From NCBI RefSeq assembly GCF_005144475.1, contig NZ_SWJZ01000064.1, positions 1 through 64,000 of the forward strand: DNA of 64,000 nt, in the 5' to 3' direction. Positions 12,212 to 19,711 of this stretch are shown piece after piece. Below the pieces are notes generated by a model that worked only from the letters and a program-made list of their open reading frames with translations, did no database searches and was not told where the DNA came from. This DNA is from Rhodobacter capsulatus (GTDB taxonomy: Bacteria; Pseudomonadota; Alphaproteobacteria; Rhodobacterales; Rhodobacteraceae). Each line of letters begins with the position of its first letter. Position 1 is the stretch's first letter. The position numbers were made by a program, and so were the translations under genes.

Positions 12212-12240
12212 CCGCGGGCGCAAGTGACAAGCGCCCGCGG
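12212..12240 (+). terminator. hairpin after hemB
   Basis: A perfect 10-bp inverted repeat, CCGCGGGCGC and GCGCCCGCGG, surrounds a 9-base loop 22 bases after the hemB stop. No T-run follows, so termination efficiency is uncertain. Confidence 0.5.
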
Positions 12241-12298
12241 CTGCGCTAATCTCGCTTCAACCGGCCCGTTCAGGCCCGGAAAGACACGGAGCGAGCAG

Positions 12299-12856
12299 AT
12301 GACAGAACTTTCCAGACGGTCCCTTCTCGTGCTCGGCGGTGCCAGCCTTGGTCTGGCCGCCTGCGGCAATGGCGTGGGCTCGAACGGCGGCACCACAATC
12401 GATGCACGGGTCAATGCCACGCGCGACTACATGTTGCGCAGCTTCCCCTCGACGCAGCAATTGATGAGCAAATCGGTCGGCGTGCTTTACATGCCCCTGA
12501 TGACCGAGGCGAGTTTCGGCTTCGGCGGCGCCTTCGGCCGCGGCGCGCTGCGGATCAACGATGTCACGGTGGATTACTATTCCGCCGCCTCGGCCTCGGT
12601 CGGCTTTCAGATCGGGGCGCAGCAATATGCCCATGCGCTGTTCTTCATGACCGAAAAGGCGCTCGCCGATTTCCGCCGCGCCGATGGCTGGGAACTGGGC
12701 GCCGATGCCCGCTACGCCCTGCCCGACGGCGGTGCCGCGATCGGCACCGACACCACCACGACGCTCGCGCCGGTGGTGGTGCAGGTCTTCGGCCAGTCCG
12801 GCCTGATCGTCGGCGCCTCGCTGGCCGGGACGAAATACACCCGCATCATTCCCTGA
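12299..12856 (+). CDS. YSC84/SYLF-domain lipoprotein
   Basis: This 185-residue exported protein has a signal peptide with a twin-arginine-like pair (SRRSLL, residues 5-10) and a lipobox ending at Cys22 (LGLAACG), so it is probably a lipoprotein. The mature part (residues 30-185) has the features of the SYLF/YSC84 lipid-binding domain, including the SVGVLYMP, GFGGAFGRGAL and SVGFQIGAQQYAH segments. Bacterial members are poorly characterised envelope proteins. It is a single-gene unit flanked by the hemB hairpin and a strong bidirectional terminator. Confidence 0.8.
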   Translation: MTELSRRSLLVLGGASLGLAACGNGVGSNGGTTIDARVNATRDYMLRSFPSTQQLMSKSVGVLYMPLMTEASFGFGGAFGRGALRINDVTVDYYSAASASVGFQIGAQQYAHALFFMTEKALADFRRADGWELGADARYALPDGGAAIGTDTTTTLAPVVVQVFGQSGLIVGASLAGTKYTRIIP

Positions 12857-12877
12857 AGACGATCCTCCAAAAACTTG

Positions 12878-12904
12878 AAAGGCGCGGAATTTTCCGCGCC
12901 TTTT
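12878..12904. terminator. bidirectional intrinsic terminator
   Basis: AAAGGCGCGGAA and TTCCGCGCCTTT form a 12-bp stem with A- and T-runs on opposite sides. It lies between two convergent genes and can end transcription from either direction. Confidence 0.85.
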
Positions 12905-12932
12905 CATTTGGATGCAGGTCGAAGCTAAGACG

Positions 12933-13553
12933 TCAGCCGCCGTAGACGACCTTGACGTAATTCGTCGTCTCTTCGTAATTCGGCACGCCATCGGCCTTGT
13001 CTACCGCCTCGGGCCCGGCGTTATAGGCGGCCAAGGCCAGACGCCAGTCGCCGAAACGGTCATACATCATCCGCAGATAGCGCGCGCCGCCGTCAAGGTT
13101 CTCGAGCGGATCGGTCGCATCGACGCCCAGAAGCTGCGCCGTGCCCGGCATCAGCTGCGCCAGCCCCGTCGCCCCTTTCGGCGAGACCGCCCCGGGATTC
13201 CAGCCGCTTTCCTGCTGCACAAGGCGCAGGAAAAGATCCTCCGGCACGCCATGCCGCGCCGCCGCCGCCTTGGCATGGGCCAGATATTCGCCCTTGTAGC
13301 GGCCACTGTAGCGCGGCACCGTCCCCGAGGGCTCAAGCCCGCCCTTCGGCGCATCGGGGCGCAGCCGAACCGAATTGTCATATTGACCGGAAAGCCGACC
13401 ATCCAGCAGCGCAAACTGATTGCGCCGCACGGTCGATTGCGCCTTCGACGAGGCCCGCCCCAGCACCAGCCCCTCGGCATCGGCCTTGGTGACGACAGCC
13501 GGGCTGACCGTCACCGCCATCGCAAGCCCAACCGCTGCAACGATTTTTCGCAT
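12933..13553 (-). CDS. lytic transglycosylase (SLT domain)
   Basis: This 206-residue secreted peptidoglycan lyase cleaves the MurNAc-GlcNAc bond to give anhydro-muropeptides. Residues 1-27 form a Sec signal peptide (ends ADA). The Slt70-like catalytic domain carries catalytic Glu115 in QQESGWNPGA, the GATGLAQLMPGTA motif at 127-139 and the LALAAYNAGPEAV motif near the C terminus. The ATG at 13553 has GCAGGG upstream; a TTG two codons earlier is in frame. The protein ends about a dozen residues after the NYV motif, making it a compact family member. Confidence 0.9.
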   Translation of the reverse strand: MRKIVAAVGLAMAVTVSPAVVTKADAEGLVLGRASSKAQSTVRRNQFALLDGRLSGQYDNSVRLRPDAPKGGLEPSGTVPRYSGRYKGEYLAHAKAAAARHGVPEDLFLRLVQQESGWNPGAVSPKGATGLAQLMPGTAQLLGVDATDPLENLDGGARYLRMMYDRFGDWRLALAAYNAGPEAVDKADGVPNYEETTNYVKVVYGG

Positions 13554-13658
13554 AAACAACCCTGCAGGTGCCCTCTTCGGCCGGAACTATAGGCGCAATC
13601 GCTCCGCCTGCCTAGCGTCTTGCGCCGCGGCCCGATTTATGGGCAAAGTATTGCCGAC

Positions 13659-13700
13659 GCCCCCAAACGGGGCCGCCTCATCGCGGCCCCGTTTGGGGGC
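13659..13700. repeat. perfect 18-bp inverted repeat upstream of ssb
   Basis: GCCCCCAAACGGGGCCGC (13659-13676), loop CTCATC, then the exact reverse complement (13683-13700). It sits in the 190-bp spacer between the divergent lytic transglycosylase and ssb genes, 46 bases before the ssb ATG. It has no T-run on either side, so it is unlikely to be a simple terminator. Confidence 0.75.
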
Positions 13701-13745
13701 ATTTCGGACAATCGCCGGATCACTCCGGCCACTACGGAGAGTTTC

Positions 13746-14279
13746 ATGGCAGGATCGGTGAACAAGGTCATTCTGGTGGGCAACCTCGGGCGCGACCCGG
13801 AGGTGCGCAGCTTCGCCAATGGCGGCAAGGTCTGCAACCTGCGCATCGCCACCTCGGAAACCTGGCGCGACAAGCAATCGGGCGAGCGCAAGGAGCGCAC
13901 CGAATGGCATTCCGTCGCGATCTTCAACGAGGCTCTGGCGAAGATCGCCGAGCAATATCTGCGCAAGGGCTCGACCGTCTACATCGAGGGCCAGCTGGAA
14001 ACCCGCAAATGGACCGACCAGCAGGGCCAGGAACGCTACACGACCGAGGTGGTGCTGCGCCCCTACACGGGCAACCTGACGCTGCTCGGCGGCCGGGACG
14101 GCGGCGGCTCGGGCGGTGGCGGCGGTGGCAATTACGGCGGCGGCGCACAGGGCGGCGGCTATGGCGGCGGTTACGACGACGGCCCGAGCTACGGCGGTGG
14201 TGGCGGTGGCGGATCCTCGGCCCCCTCGGGCGGCGGTGGCGGCGGCCGGTCGGACTTCGACGACGACATTCCGTTCTGA
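13746..14279 (+). CDS. ssb: single-stranded DNA-binding protein
   Basis: This 177-residue SSB coats single-stranded DNA during replication, recombination and repair. The OB fold occupies residues about 1-110 ([20 protein letters not shown], then [10 protein letters not shown] and WHSVAIFN). A glycine-rich linker follows (about 120-168, runs of up to seven Gly). The acidic tip DDDIPF recruits partner proteins. ACGGAGAG precedes the ATG. The spacer upstream holds a striking 18-bp palindrome, and an intrinsic terminator follows. Confidence 0.97.
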   Translation: MAGSVNKVILVGNLGRDPEVRSFANGGKVCNLRIATSETWRDKQSGERKERTEWHSVAIFNEALAKIAEQYLRKGSTVYIEGQLETRKWTDQQGQERYTTEVVLRPYTGNLTLLGGRDGGGSGGGGGGNYGGGAQGGGYGGGYDDGPSYGGGGGGGSSAPSGGGGGGRSDFDDDIPF

Positions 14280-14283
14280 CGAC

Positions 14284-14310
14284 AAGGGGGGCCGCAAGGC
14301 CCCCTTCTTC
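14284..14310 (+). terminator. intrinsic terminator of ssb
   Basis: AAGGGGGGCC, loop GCAA, GGCCCCCTT then CTTCTT, starting five bases after the ssb stop. One G in the left arm is bulged. Confidence 0.75.
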
Positions 14311-14339
14311 TTGCGGCCCGGTCTTCGGCTGACCGCGCC

Positions 14340-14456
14340 GGGGGCGCTGCCCCCGCCCCCCCGAGGTCTTTGCGGCAAGATGAAGGAAAACCCGTTGCGG
14401 CTTTCACCTTGGCGCAAATATCCCGGGGGGCGGCGAAGCCGGGGGGCAGAGCCCCC
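14340..14456. repeat. dispersed palindromic element, copy 1
   Basis: A GGGGGCGCTGCCCCC mini-hairpin is followed by a long imperfect palindrome. Its left arm contains CGAGGTCTTTGCGGCAAGAT, and its right arm contains TTTCACCTTGGCGCAAATAT followed by CCCGGGGGG. The element ends with a GGGGGGCAGAGCCCCCC hairpin. It fills the gap between the convergent ends of ssb and the dehydrogenase gene. Copies occur near 17.9, 33.9, 38.2 and 40.3 kb. Confidence 0.7.
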
Positions 14457-14463
14457 CTCGCGC

Positions 14464-15336
14464 TCAGCCCAAAGCGCGCAGCCGCGCGATCAGGCTGGAC
14501 GTATCCCAGCGCCCGCCGCCCAGCTTCTGCACATCCTTGTAGAACTGATCGACCAGCGCCGTCACCGGCAGGCTTGCCCCGGTCTCGTTCGCGGTCGCCA
14601 GACAGATCCCCAGATCCTTGCGCATCCAGTCGACGGCAAAGCCGAAATCGAAGCGGTTCTCGGCCATCGTCTGCGAGCGGTTCGTCATCTGCCAGCTGCC
14701 CGCCGCGCCCTGCGAAATCACCTCGACCAGGGCCCCGGCATCAAGCCCGGCCTTTTCGGCGAAATGCAGCGACTCGGCCAGCCCCTGCACCAGACCGGCA
14801 ATCGCGATCTGGTTGCACATCTTCGCCAGCTGTCCCGCGCCGCTTTCGCCCAGCCGCCGACAGATCCGGGCATAGGCCGCAATCACCGGCTCGGCCGCGG
14901 CATAATCCGCCTCTGTGCCGCCGCACATCACCGAAAGCACGCCATTCTCGGCCCCCGCCTGCCCGCCCGACACCGGCGCATCGACGAAGCCAAGCCCCTT
15001 CTCGGAGGCCAGCGCCGCCAGCTCTCGCGTCACCTGCGCCGAAACCGTGGTGTGATCGACGAAAATCGCCCCCGGCGCCATTCCGGCGAAGGCCCCGGTC
15101 GCGCCCAGACAGACCTGACGCAGGTCGTCGTCATTGCCGACACAGGCCAGGACGAATTCCGCCCCCGAAGCCGCCTCGGCCGCCGTCGCCGCGCGGCTGC
15201 CCGCGTGCTTGCTGACCCAGGCCTCGGCCTTGGCGGCGGTGCGGTTCCACACCGTCACCGCATGGCCGCGCGCCGCCAGATGGCCCGCCATCGGAAAGCC
15301 CATCACCCCCAAGCCCAGAAACGCCACCTTGGCCAT
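14464..15336 (-). CDS. NAD(P)-dependent beta-hydroxyacid dehydrogenase (3-hydroxyisobutyrate dehydrogenase family)
   Basis: This 290-residue member of the 3-hydroxyisobutyrate/6-phosphogluconate dehydrogenase superfamily oxidises a beta-hydroxy acid to its semialdehyde. It has the Rossmann motif GLGVMGFPMAGHLA at residues 7-20, the substrate-binding DAPVSGGQAGAENG segment, and a catalytic lysine in GAGQLAKMCNQI. The ATG was chosen because GGAGGGAGGGG precedes it. Valine catabolism (mmsB-like) or tartronate semialdehyde reduction are both possible; no pathway genes flank it. Confidence 0.83.
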   Translation of the reverse strand: MAKVAFLGLGVMGFPMAGHLAARGHAVTVWNRTAAKAEAWVSKHAGSRAATAAEAASGAEFVLACVGNDDDLRQVCLGATGAFAGMAPGAIFVDHTTVSAQVTRELAALASEKGLGFVDAPVSGGQAGAENGVLSVMCGGTEADYAAAEPVIAAYARICRRLGESGAGQLAKMCNQIAIAGLVQGLAESLHFAEKAGLDAGALVEVISQGAAGSWQMTNRSQTMAENRFDFGFAVDWMRKDLGICLATANETGASLPVTALVDQFYKDVQKLGGGRWDTSSLIARLRALG

Positions 15337-15448
15337 CGCCCCTCCCTCCGCACGCGTTTGCGCGTTGAACATTGCCTGCCCGTGACTTAGTAACGCCCCC
15401 GCCTGCCCCGTCAATTCTTCGCGTCAAATCCCGGTCAAAGGTCCTCGC

Positions 15449-17923
15449 ATGTATCGGCTGTTCACCTGGTTGGTCCGCATCGTTTCGACCTTGCTTGCCT
15501 GTGCCGTCCTTGCGGCTTTCGGGGTCTGGTATTTCGCCACCCGCTCGCTGCCCGATTACGATGCCACCTACCAGATGGAGGGGCTCTCGGCCCCGGTCGA
15601 GATCGTGCGGACGACCGAGGATGTGCCGCATATCTTCGGCAAGACCGATGCCGATGTCTATTTCGCGCTGGGGCTGGCCCATGCGCAGGACCGGCTGTGG
15701 CAGATGACGATGGCGCGGCGCACGGTGCAGGGCCGGCTCAGCGAGGTCTTTGGCGACAAGACCCTGAAGACCGACGAGCTGATGCGCCGGCTTGATCTTT
15801 ACGGCGCGGCGCAGGCCTCGGTCGCGGCGCAGGATCCGGTGACCGCCTCGGCGCTTGACGCCTATGCGCGCGGCGTGAACGCCTGGATCGAGGAGGTGAA
15901 CCGCGCCGCGCTGGGCCGGGGGGCGCCCGAATTCTTCCTCTTCGATGCCGAGATCGCCTATTGGACCCCCGCCGATTCGATCGCGCTGCTGAAACTGCTG
16001 GCAGTGCAGACCTCCACCCAGATCGATACCGAGGTGCTGCGTGCCCAGCTTTCGATGCTGGGTCAGGGCTGGGCGCGCGATCTGATGCCCGAGGTTTCCG
16101 GCCCCGGCACCATCGCCCTGCCGCGCTATTCCGACCTGTTCCCCGATCTTGCCCCCGCGCAGGTGCAGACCGCGGCCGACAGGGAAGACCCGCTTTCCCC
16201 CTTTGCAAGCCGCGATTTCGGCGCCGCGTCGAATGCCTTCGCCGCCGCCCCCGCCCGCTCGGCCGCGGGCGGATCGCTTTTGGCCAATGACCCGCATGCG
16301 GCCTTTTCCGCGCCCTCGCAATGGTATCTGGCCCGGCTCGAGCTTTCGACCGGCGGCGTGATCGGCGCGACCATCCCCGGCATTCCCGCGATCCTGACCG
16401 GACGCAGCGACCTGCTTGGCTGGGGGATCACCGCCGCCTTTGCCGATGACGAGGACCTTTTCGTCGAGGAGCTTGATCCGAAAACGCCCGAGCGCTACCG
16501 CAGCCCCGAGGGTTGGGCCGAATTCACCACCCGCAAGGTGATCGTCACCGTCAAGGACGCCGCGCCGATCACGCTCACGCTGCGCTGGACCGAGAACGGC
16601 CCGGTGCTGCCCTCGGGTCACTTCGATCTGGGCAAGATCACCCCGCCCGGCCATGTGATCAGCCTGGGCTGGTCGGCGCTCTCGCCCGCCGATACCTCGA
16701 TGAGCGCGGCGCTGAAGATCATGACCTCGAAGACCGTGCCCGAGGCGGTGGCGGCGGGCGAAGGCTTCCTCGCCCCCGCGGTCAATCTGACGCTGGCCGA
16801 TGCGACCTCGGTCGGGCTGGTGACGCTCGGCGCGCTGCCGCTGCGCGATCCGGCCAATGCGACCGAGGGGCGGATGCCGCAGCCGGGCTGGCTGTTGGCG
16901 AACCGCTGGCATGGGCGGCTGCCCTATGACAGCAATCCCCGCCTGCTCGACCCCGAGGGCGGGATCGTGGTGAACACCAACAACAAGCTGATCGACCGGC
17001 CGTTTCCGCTGCATGTCAGCTACGATTGGGGCGACAGCCAGCGCGTCGCCCGCCTGACCCGGCTGATGGGTGAGCGCGAGGTGCATTCGCGCGAAAGCTT
17101 CATCGCGGTGCAGACCGACACGGTTTCCCCGGCGGCGCGCGGGCTTTTGCCGCTTGTGGGCGCCGATCTGTGGTTCACCGGCACCCCCGCGCCCGAGGGC
17201 ACGCCCGAGCGGTTCCGCCAACGCGCGCTGGAACTTCTGGCCGCCTGGGACGGCGACATGAACGAACACCTGCCCGAGCCGCTGATCTATGCCGCCTGGA
17301 TGCGGGAATTTCAGGACCGGCTGATCCGCGACGAGCTGGGCCCGGAACTCGCCGCGAAATTCCTCCATATCGAGCCGCTCTTTCTGGAAAAGGTGCTGCG
17401 CAACGTCGAAGGCGCCGCGCGCTGGTGCGACGTGCTGCAATCGGCGCCCTCGGAAACCTGCACCGACATCGCCCGCGTCGCGCTTGATGCGGCGCTTCTG
17501 GATCTGAAGGAAAAATACGGGCCGCAGATCGAAAGCTGGCGCTGGGGCGACGCGCATGAGGCCCGCCACGATCACGCGGTTCTGGGGCGCAATCCGCTGC
17601 TGGGCTGGCTGATGAACATCCGGCAATCGACCTCGGGGGGGGATTTCACCCTCAACCGTGGTTTGACCGCGGGCACCGGCCCCGAGCCCTTCGCCAATGT
17701 CCACGGCGCGGGCTATCGCGGCGTCTATGATTTCGCCGACCCGGATTCCTCGGTTTTCATCATCGCCACCGGGCAATCGGGCCATCCGTTCTCGGCCCAT
17801 TATGACGATCTGGCCGATCTGTGGCGGCGCGGCGAATATATCCCGATGTCGCTCGATCCGGCCCTCGCCCGGGCCGCCGCCGCCGGGATCACCCGGCTGG
17901 AGCCCCTCGGCCCCTCGGATTGA
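15449..17923 (+). CDS. penicillin acylase-family N-terminal nucleophile hydrolase
   Basis: An 824-residue precursor of the Ntn-hydrolase group that includes penicillin G acylase, cephalosporin acylase and N-acyl-homoserine lactone acylases such as PvdQ. Residues 8-30 form one hydrophobic segment that would export or anchor it in the periplasm. The alpha region starts with VPHIFGKTDADVYFALGLAHAQDRLWQM. The self-processing site is GAASNAF with Ser261 as the new N-terminal nucleophile, followed by ANDPH. The protein should be cut after residue 260 into alpha and beta chains. The substrate is unknown; a quorum-signal acylase is an inference only. Confidence 0.87.
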   Translation: MYRLFTWLVRIVSTLLACAVLAAFGVWYFATRSLPDYDATYQMEGLSAPVEIVRTTEDVPHIFGKTDADVYFALGLAHAQDRLWQMTMARRTVQGRLSEVFGDKTLKTDELMRRLDLYGAAQASVAAQDPVTASALDAYARGVNAWIEEVNRAALGRGAPEFFLFDAEIAYWTPADSIALLKLLAVQTSTQIDTEVLRAQLSMLGQGWARDLMPEVSGPGTIALPRYSDLFPDLAPAQVQTAADREDPLSPFASRDFGAASNAFAAAPARSAAGGSLLANDPHAAFSAPSQWYLARLELSTGGVIGATIPGIPAILTGRSDLLGWGITAAFADDEDLFVEELDPKTPERYRSPEGWAEFTTRKVIVTVKDAAPITLTLRWTENGPVLPSGHFDLGKITPPGHVISLGWSALSPADTSMSAALKIMTSKTVPEAVAAGEGFLAPAVNLTLADATSVGLVTLGALPLRDPANATEGRMPQPGWLLANRWHGRLPYDSNPRLLDPEGGIVVNTNNKLIDRPFPLHVSYDWGDSQRVARLTRLMGEREVHSRESFIAVQTDTVSPAARGLLPLVGADLWFTGTPAPEGTPERFRQRALELLAAWDGDMNEHLPEPLIYAAWMREFQDRLIRDELGPELAAKFLHIEPLFLEKVLRNVEGAARWCDVLQSAPSETCTDIARVALDAALLDLKEKYGPQIESWRWGDAHEARHDHAVLGRNPLLGWLMNIRQSTSGGDFTLNRGLTAGTGPEPFANVHGAGYRGVYDFADPDSSVFIIATGQSGHPFSAHYDDLADLWRRGEYIPMSLDPALARAAAAGITRLEPLGPSD

Positions 17924-17930
17924 GGGCGAC

Positions 17931-17990
17931 AAGGGCGTATTTGGACCAAGAAGAAACCGCAGCTTCTTCTTGGCTTAAATACGCCCTTTT
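17931..17990. repeat. dispersed palindromic element, copy 2 (bidirectional 3'-end hairpin)
   Basis: The left arm is AAGGGCGTATTTGG-ACC-AAGAAGAA and the right arm TTCTTCTTGGCTTAAATACG then CCCTTTT, around ACCGCAGC. The arms span about 25 bases each with few mismatches. It lies between the convergent ends of the acylase gene and hflX, only 8 bases after the acylase stop, and has a T-run on the plus strand. Confidence 0.8.
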
Positions 17991-18010
17991 CAAAGGCTTG
18001 CGCAGCAAAG

Positions 18011-19249
18011 CTAAAGTGCGGCGAACTTCGACTTCTGCGCCTCGGTCCAGCGCAGACGCAGCTGCCAGCCGTCTTCGCCCTGCAGCTCGTCGCGGATCAC
18101 GCCCTGCGCATGCAGCCAGGCATGTTCCTTGCCCGCGGTGAAGGGCAGATCCAGATCTTCCTCGATCCAGGCCTCGCCCAGACGCGTCTCGATCGCCGCC
18201 ACCAGCGCGCCGATCCCCTCGCCCGACAGCGCCGAGACCGCCTGCACATCGAAGCGCCGCGCGTCCTGTGCGAGCAGACCTTGCCGCACCGCTTCGGACA
18301 GGGCGTCGATCTTGTTCCAGACCTCGATCAGCGCCACATCTTCGGCCACGCCCAGAGATTCGAGGATCTCGCCGACATCCTCGGCCTGTTCCTCGGTCTC
18401 GGGGTGCGAGACGTCGCGCACATGCAAGATCAGATCGGCTTCCAGCACCTCCTCGAGCGTCGCGCGGAAGGCCGCCACCAGCTCATGCGGCAGGTCCGAG
18501 ATGAAACCCACGGTGTCGGAGAGGATGATCCGCCGCCCCGAGGGCAGCACAAGGCCGCGCATCGTGGGATCGAGCGTGGCGAAAAGCATGTCCTTGGCCA
18601 GCACTTCGGCCCCGGTCATGCGATTGAAAAGCGTGGATTTTCCGGCGTTCGTATAGCCCACGAGCGCGACGATGGGAAACGGCACCTTGCGCCGCGCCGC
18701 GCGGTGCAATTCGCGCGTTTTCACCACCTTTGCCAGCTGCCGCTTCAGCCGGATCACCTGATCGTCGATCGCCCGCCGGTCGGCCTCGATCTGGGTTTCG
18801 CCGGGACCGCCGACGAAACCAAAGCCGCCGCGCTGACGTTCAAGGTGGGTCCAGGCCCGCACCAGCCGGGTGCGCTGATAGGACAGCGCCGCAAGGTCCA
18901 CCTGCAGCACGCCCTCGCGCGTGCGCGCCCGGTCGGCAAAGATTTCCAGGATCAACCCGGTCCGGTCCAGAAGCTTGACGCCCCATTCCTTTTCCAGATT
19001 GCGTTGCTGGATCGGCGAAACCGGCCCATCGACCAGCACCAGATCGACCTCGGCGGCCTGCAGACGTTCCTTCAGCTCGGCCATCTTGCCGGTGCCGAAC
19101 AGATGCCCCGCATGGGGTTTCGGCAGGCGCACGATCTCGTGGCCCATGATCTGCAGATCGGGAAGCGCGGCCGCCAGCGACACCGCCTCGGCCAGACGCA
19201 ATTCCGGCTCGCGCCGGGCATCGACCGCCTTCAGGTCCGGGTGCAGCAC
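18011..19249 (-). CDS. hflX: ribosome-associated GTPase HflX
   Basis: This GTPase of the Obg-HflX family binds the large ribosomal subunit and splits stalled ribosomes. It has the N-terminal HflX domain (HLFGTGKMAEL, then VDLVLVDGPVSPIQQRNLEKE), the middle region LVRAWTHLERQRGGFGFVGG, and the G domain with GYTNAGKSTL, DTVGFISDLP and NKID. The first standard start codon gives 412 residues (GTG at 19249). The reading frame stays open upstream to a CTG at 19294 that overlaps the hfq stop and follows GAGGGCGA, and the added residues (DRPTRVWVLHPD) look family-like. The true start may therefore be non-standard. Confidence 0.93.
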   Translation of the reverse strand: MLHPDLKAVDARREPELRLAEAVSLAAALPDLQIMGHEIVRLPKPHAGHLFGTGKMAELKERLQAAEVDLVLVDGPVSPIQQRNLEKEWGVKLLDRTGLILEIFADRARTREGVLQVDLAALSYQRTRLVRAWTHLERQRGGFGFVGGPGETQIEADRRAIDDQVIRLKRQLAKVVKTRELHRAARRKVPFPIVALVGYTNAGKSTLFNRMTGAEVLAKDMLFATLDPTMRGLVLPSGRRIILSDTVGFISDLPHELVAAFRATLEEVLEADLILHVRDVSHPETEEQAEDVGEILESLGVAEDVALIEVWNKIDALSEAVRQGLLAQDARRFDVQAVSALSGEGIGALVAAIETRLGEAWIEEDLDLPFTAGKEHAWLHAQGVIRDELQGEDGWQLRLRWTEAQKSKFAAL

Positions 19250-19290
19250 CCAGACGCGGGTCGGACGGTCTTTCGAAAGGATGGGATCGC

Positions 19291-19524
19291 TCAGTCTTCG
19301 CCCTCGTACAGAGAGATCGGCGAGCCGGGCATGATCGTCGAAATCGCGTGTTTGTAGACCAGCTGCGATTGGCCGTCGCGGCGCAAAAGCACGCAGAAGT
19401 TGTCAAACCAGGTGATCACGCCCTGCAATTTCACCCCGTTGATGAGAAAGATCGTGACCGGAACCTTGGTCTTGCGGACGTGGTTGAGGAAGGCGTCCTG
19501 AAGGTTCTGTTTGTCGGCAGCCAT
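19291..19524 (-). CDS. hfq: RNA chaperone Hfq
   Basis: This 77-residue Sm-like protein forms a hexamer that pairs small RNAs with mRNAs. The Sm1 region ([20 protein letters not shown], then LINGVKLQG) and the Sm2 motif ([10 protein letters not shown]) are intact. The C terminus is very short ([11 protein letters not shown]), as usual in alphaproteobacteria. In this group Hfq (also called NrfA) affects nif gene expression, which fits its position after ntrX. hflX follows directly with overlapping reading. Confidence 0.97.
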   Translation of the reverse strand: MAADKQNLQDAFLNHVRKTKVPVTIFLINGVKLQGVITWFDNFCVLLRRDGQSQLVYKHAISTIMPGSPISLYEGED

Positions 19525-19711
19525 TTTTTCTTATGCCTTTTTTTCTGTCTTGTCCTGTCGCGCGGGGCCGGTTTCGGTCTCCCTGCGCAAGTATGCGCAA
19601 AGGTGCAAGAGATTCCAGCCAAAAAGCAGAGACTTGCGCCCGGGGCACGGAAATTGACGTTTCCTGTCGCCCGCGGGGCGCAGTCGGGGGCCAATCGGTG
19701 GCCTTGCGGCC

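Noticed and set aside
15131-17932. 933-codon open frame on the minus strand opposite the acylase gene
   Set aside because: Low-complexity Gly/Arg/Gln-rich translation and no domain; antisense shadow.
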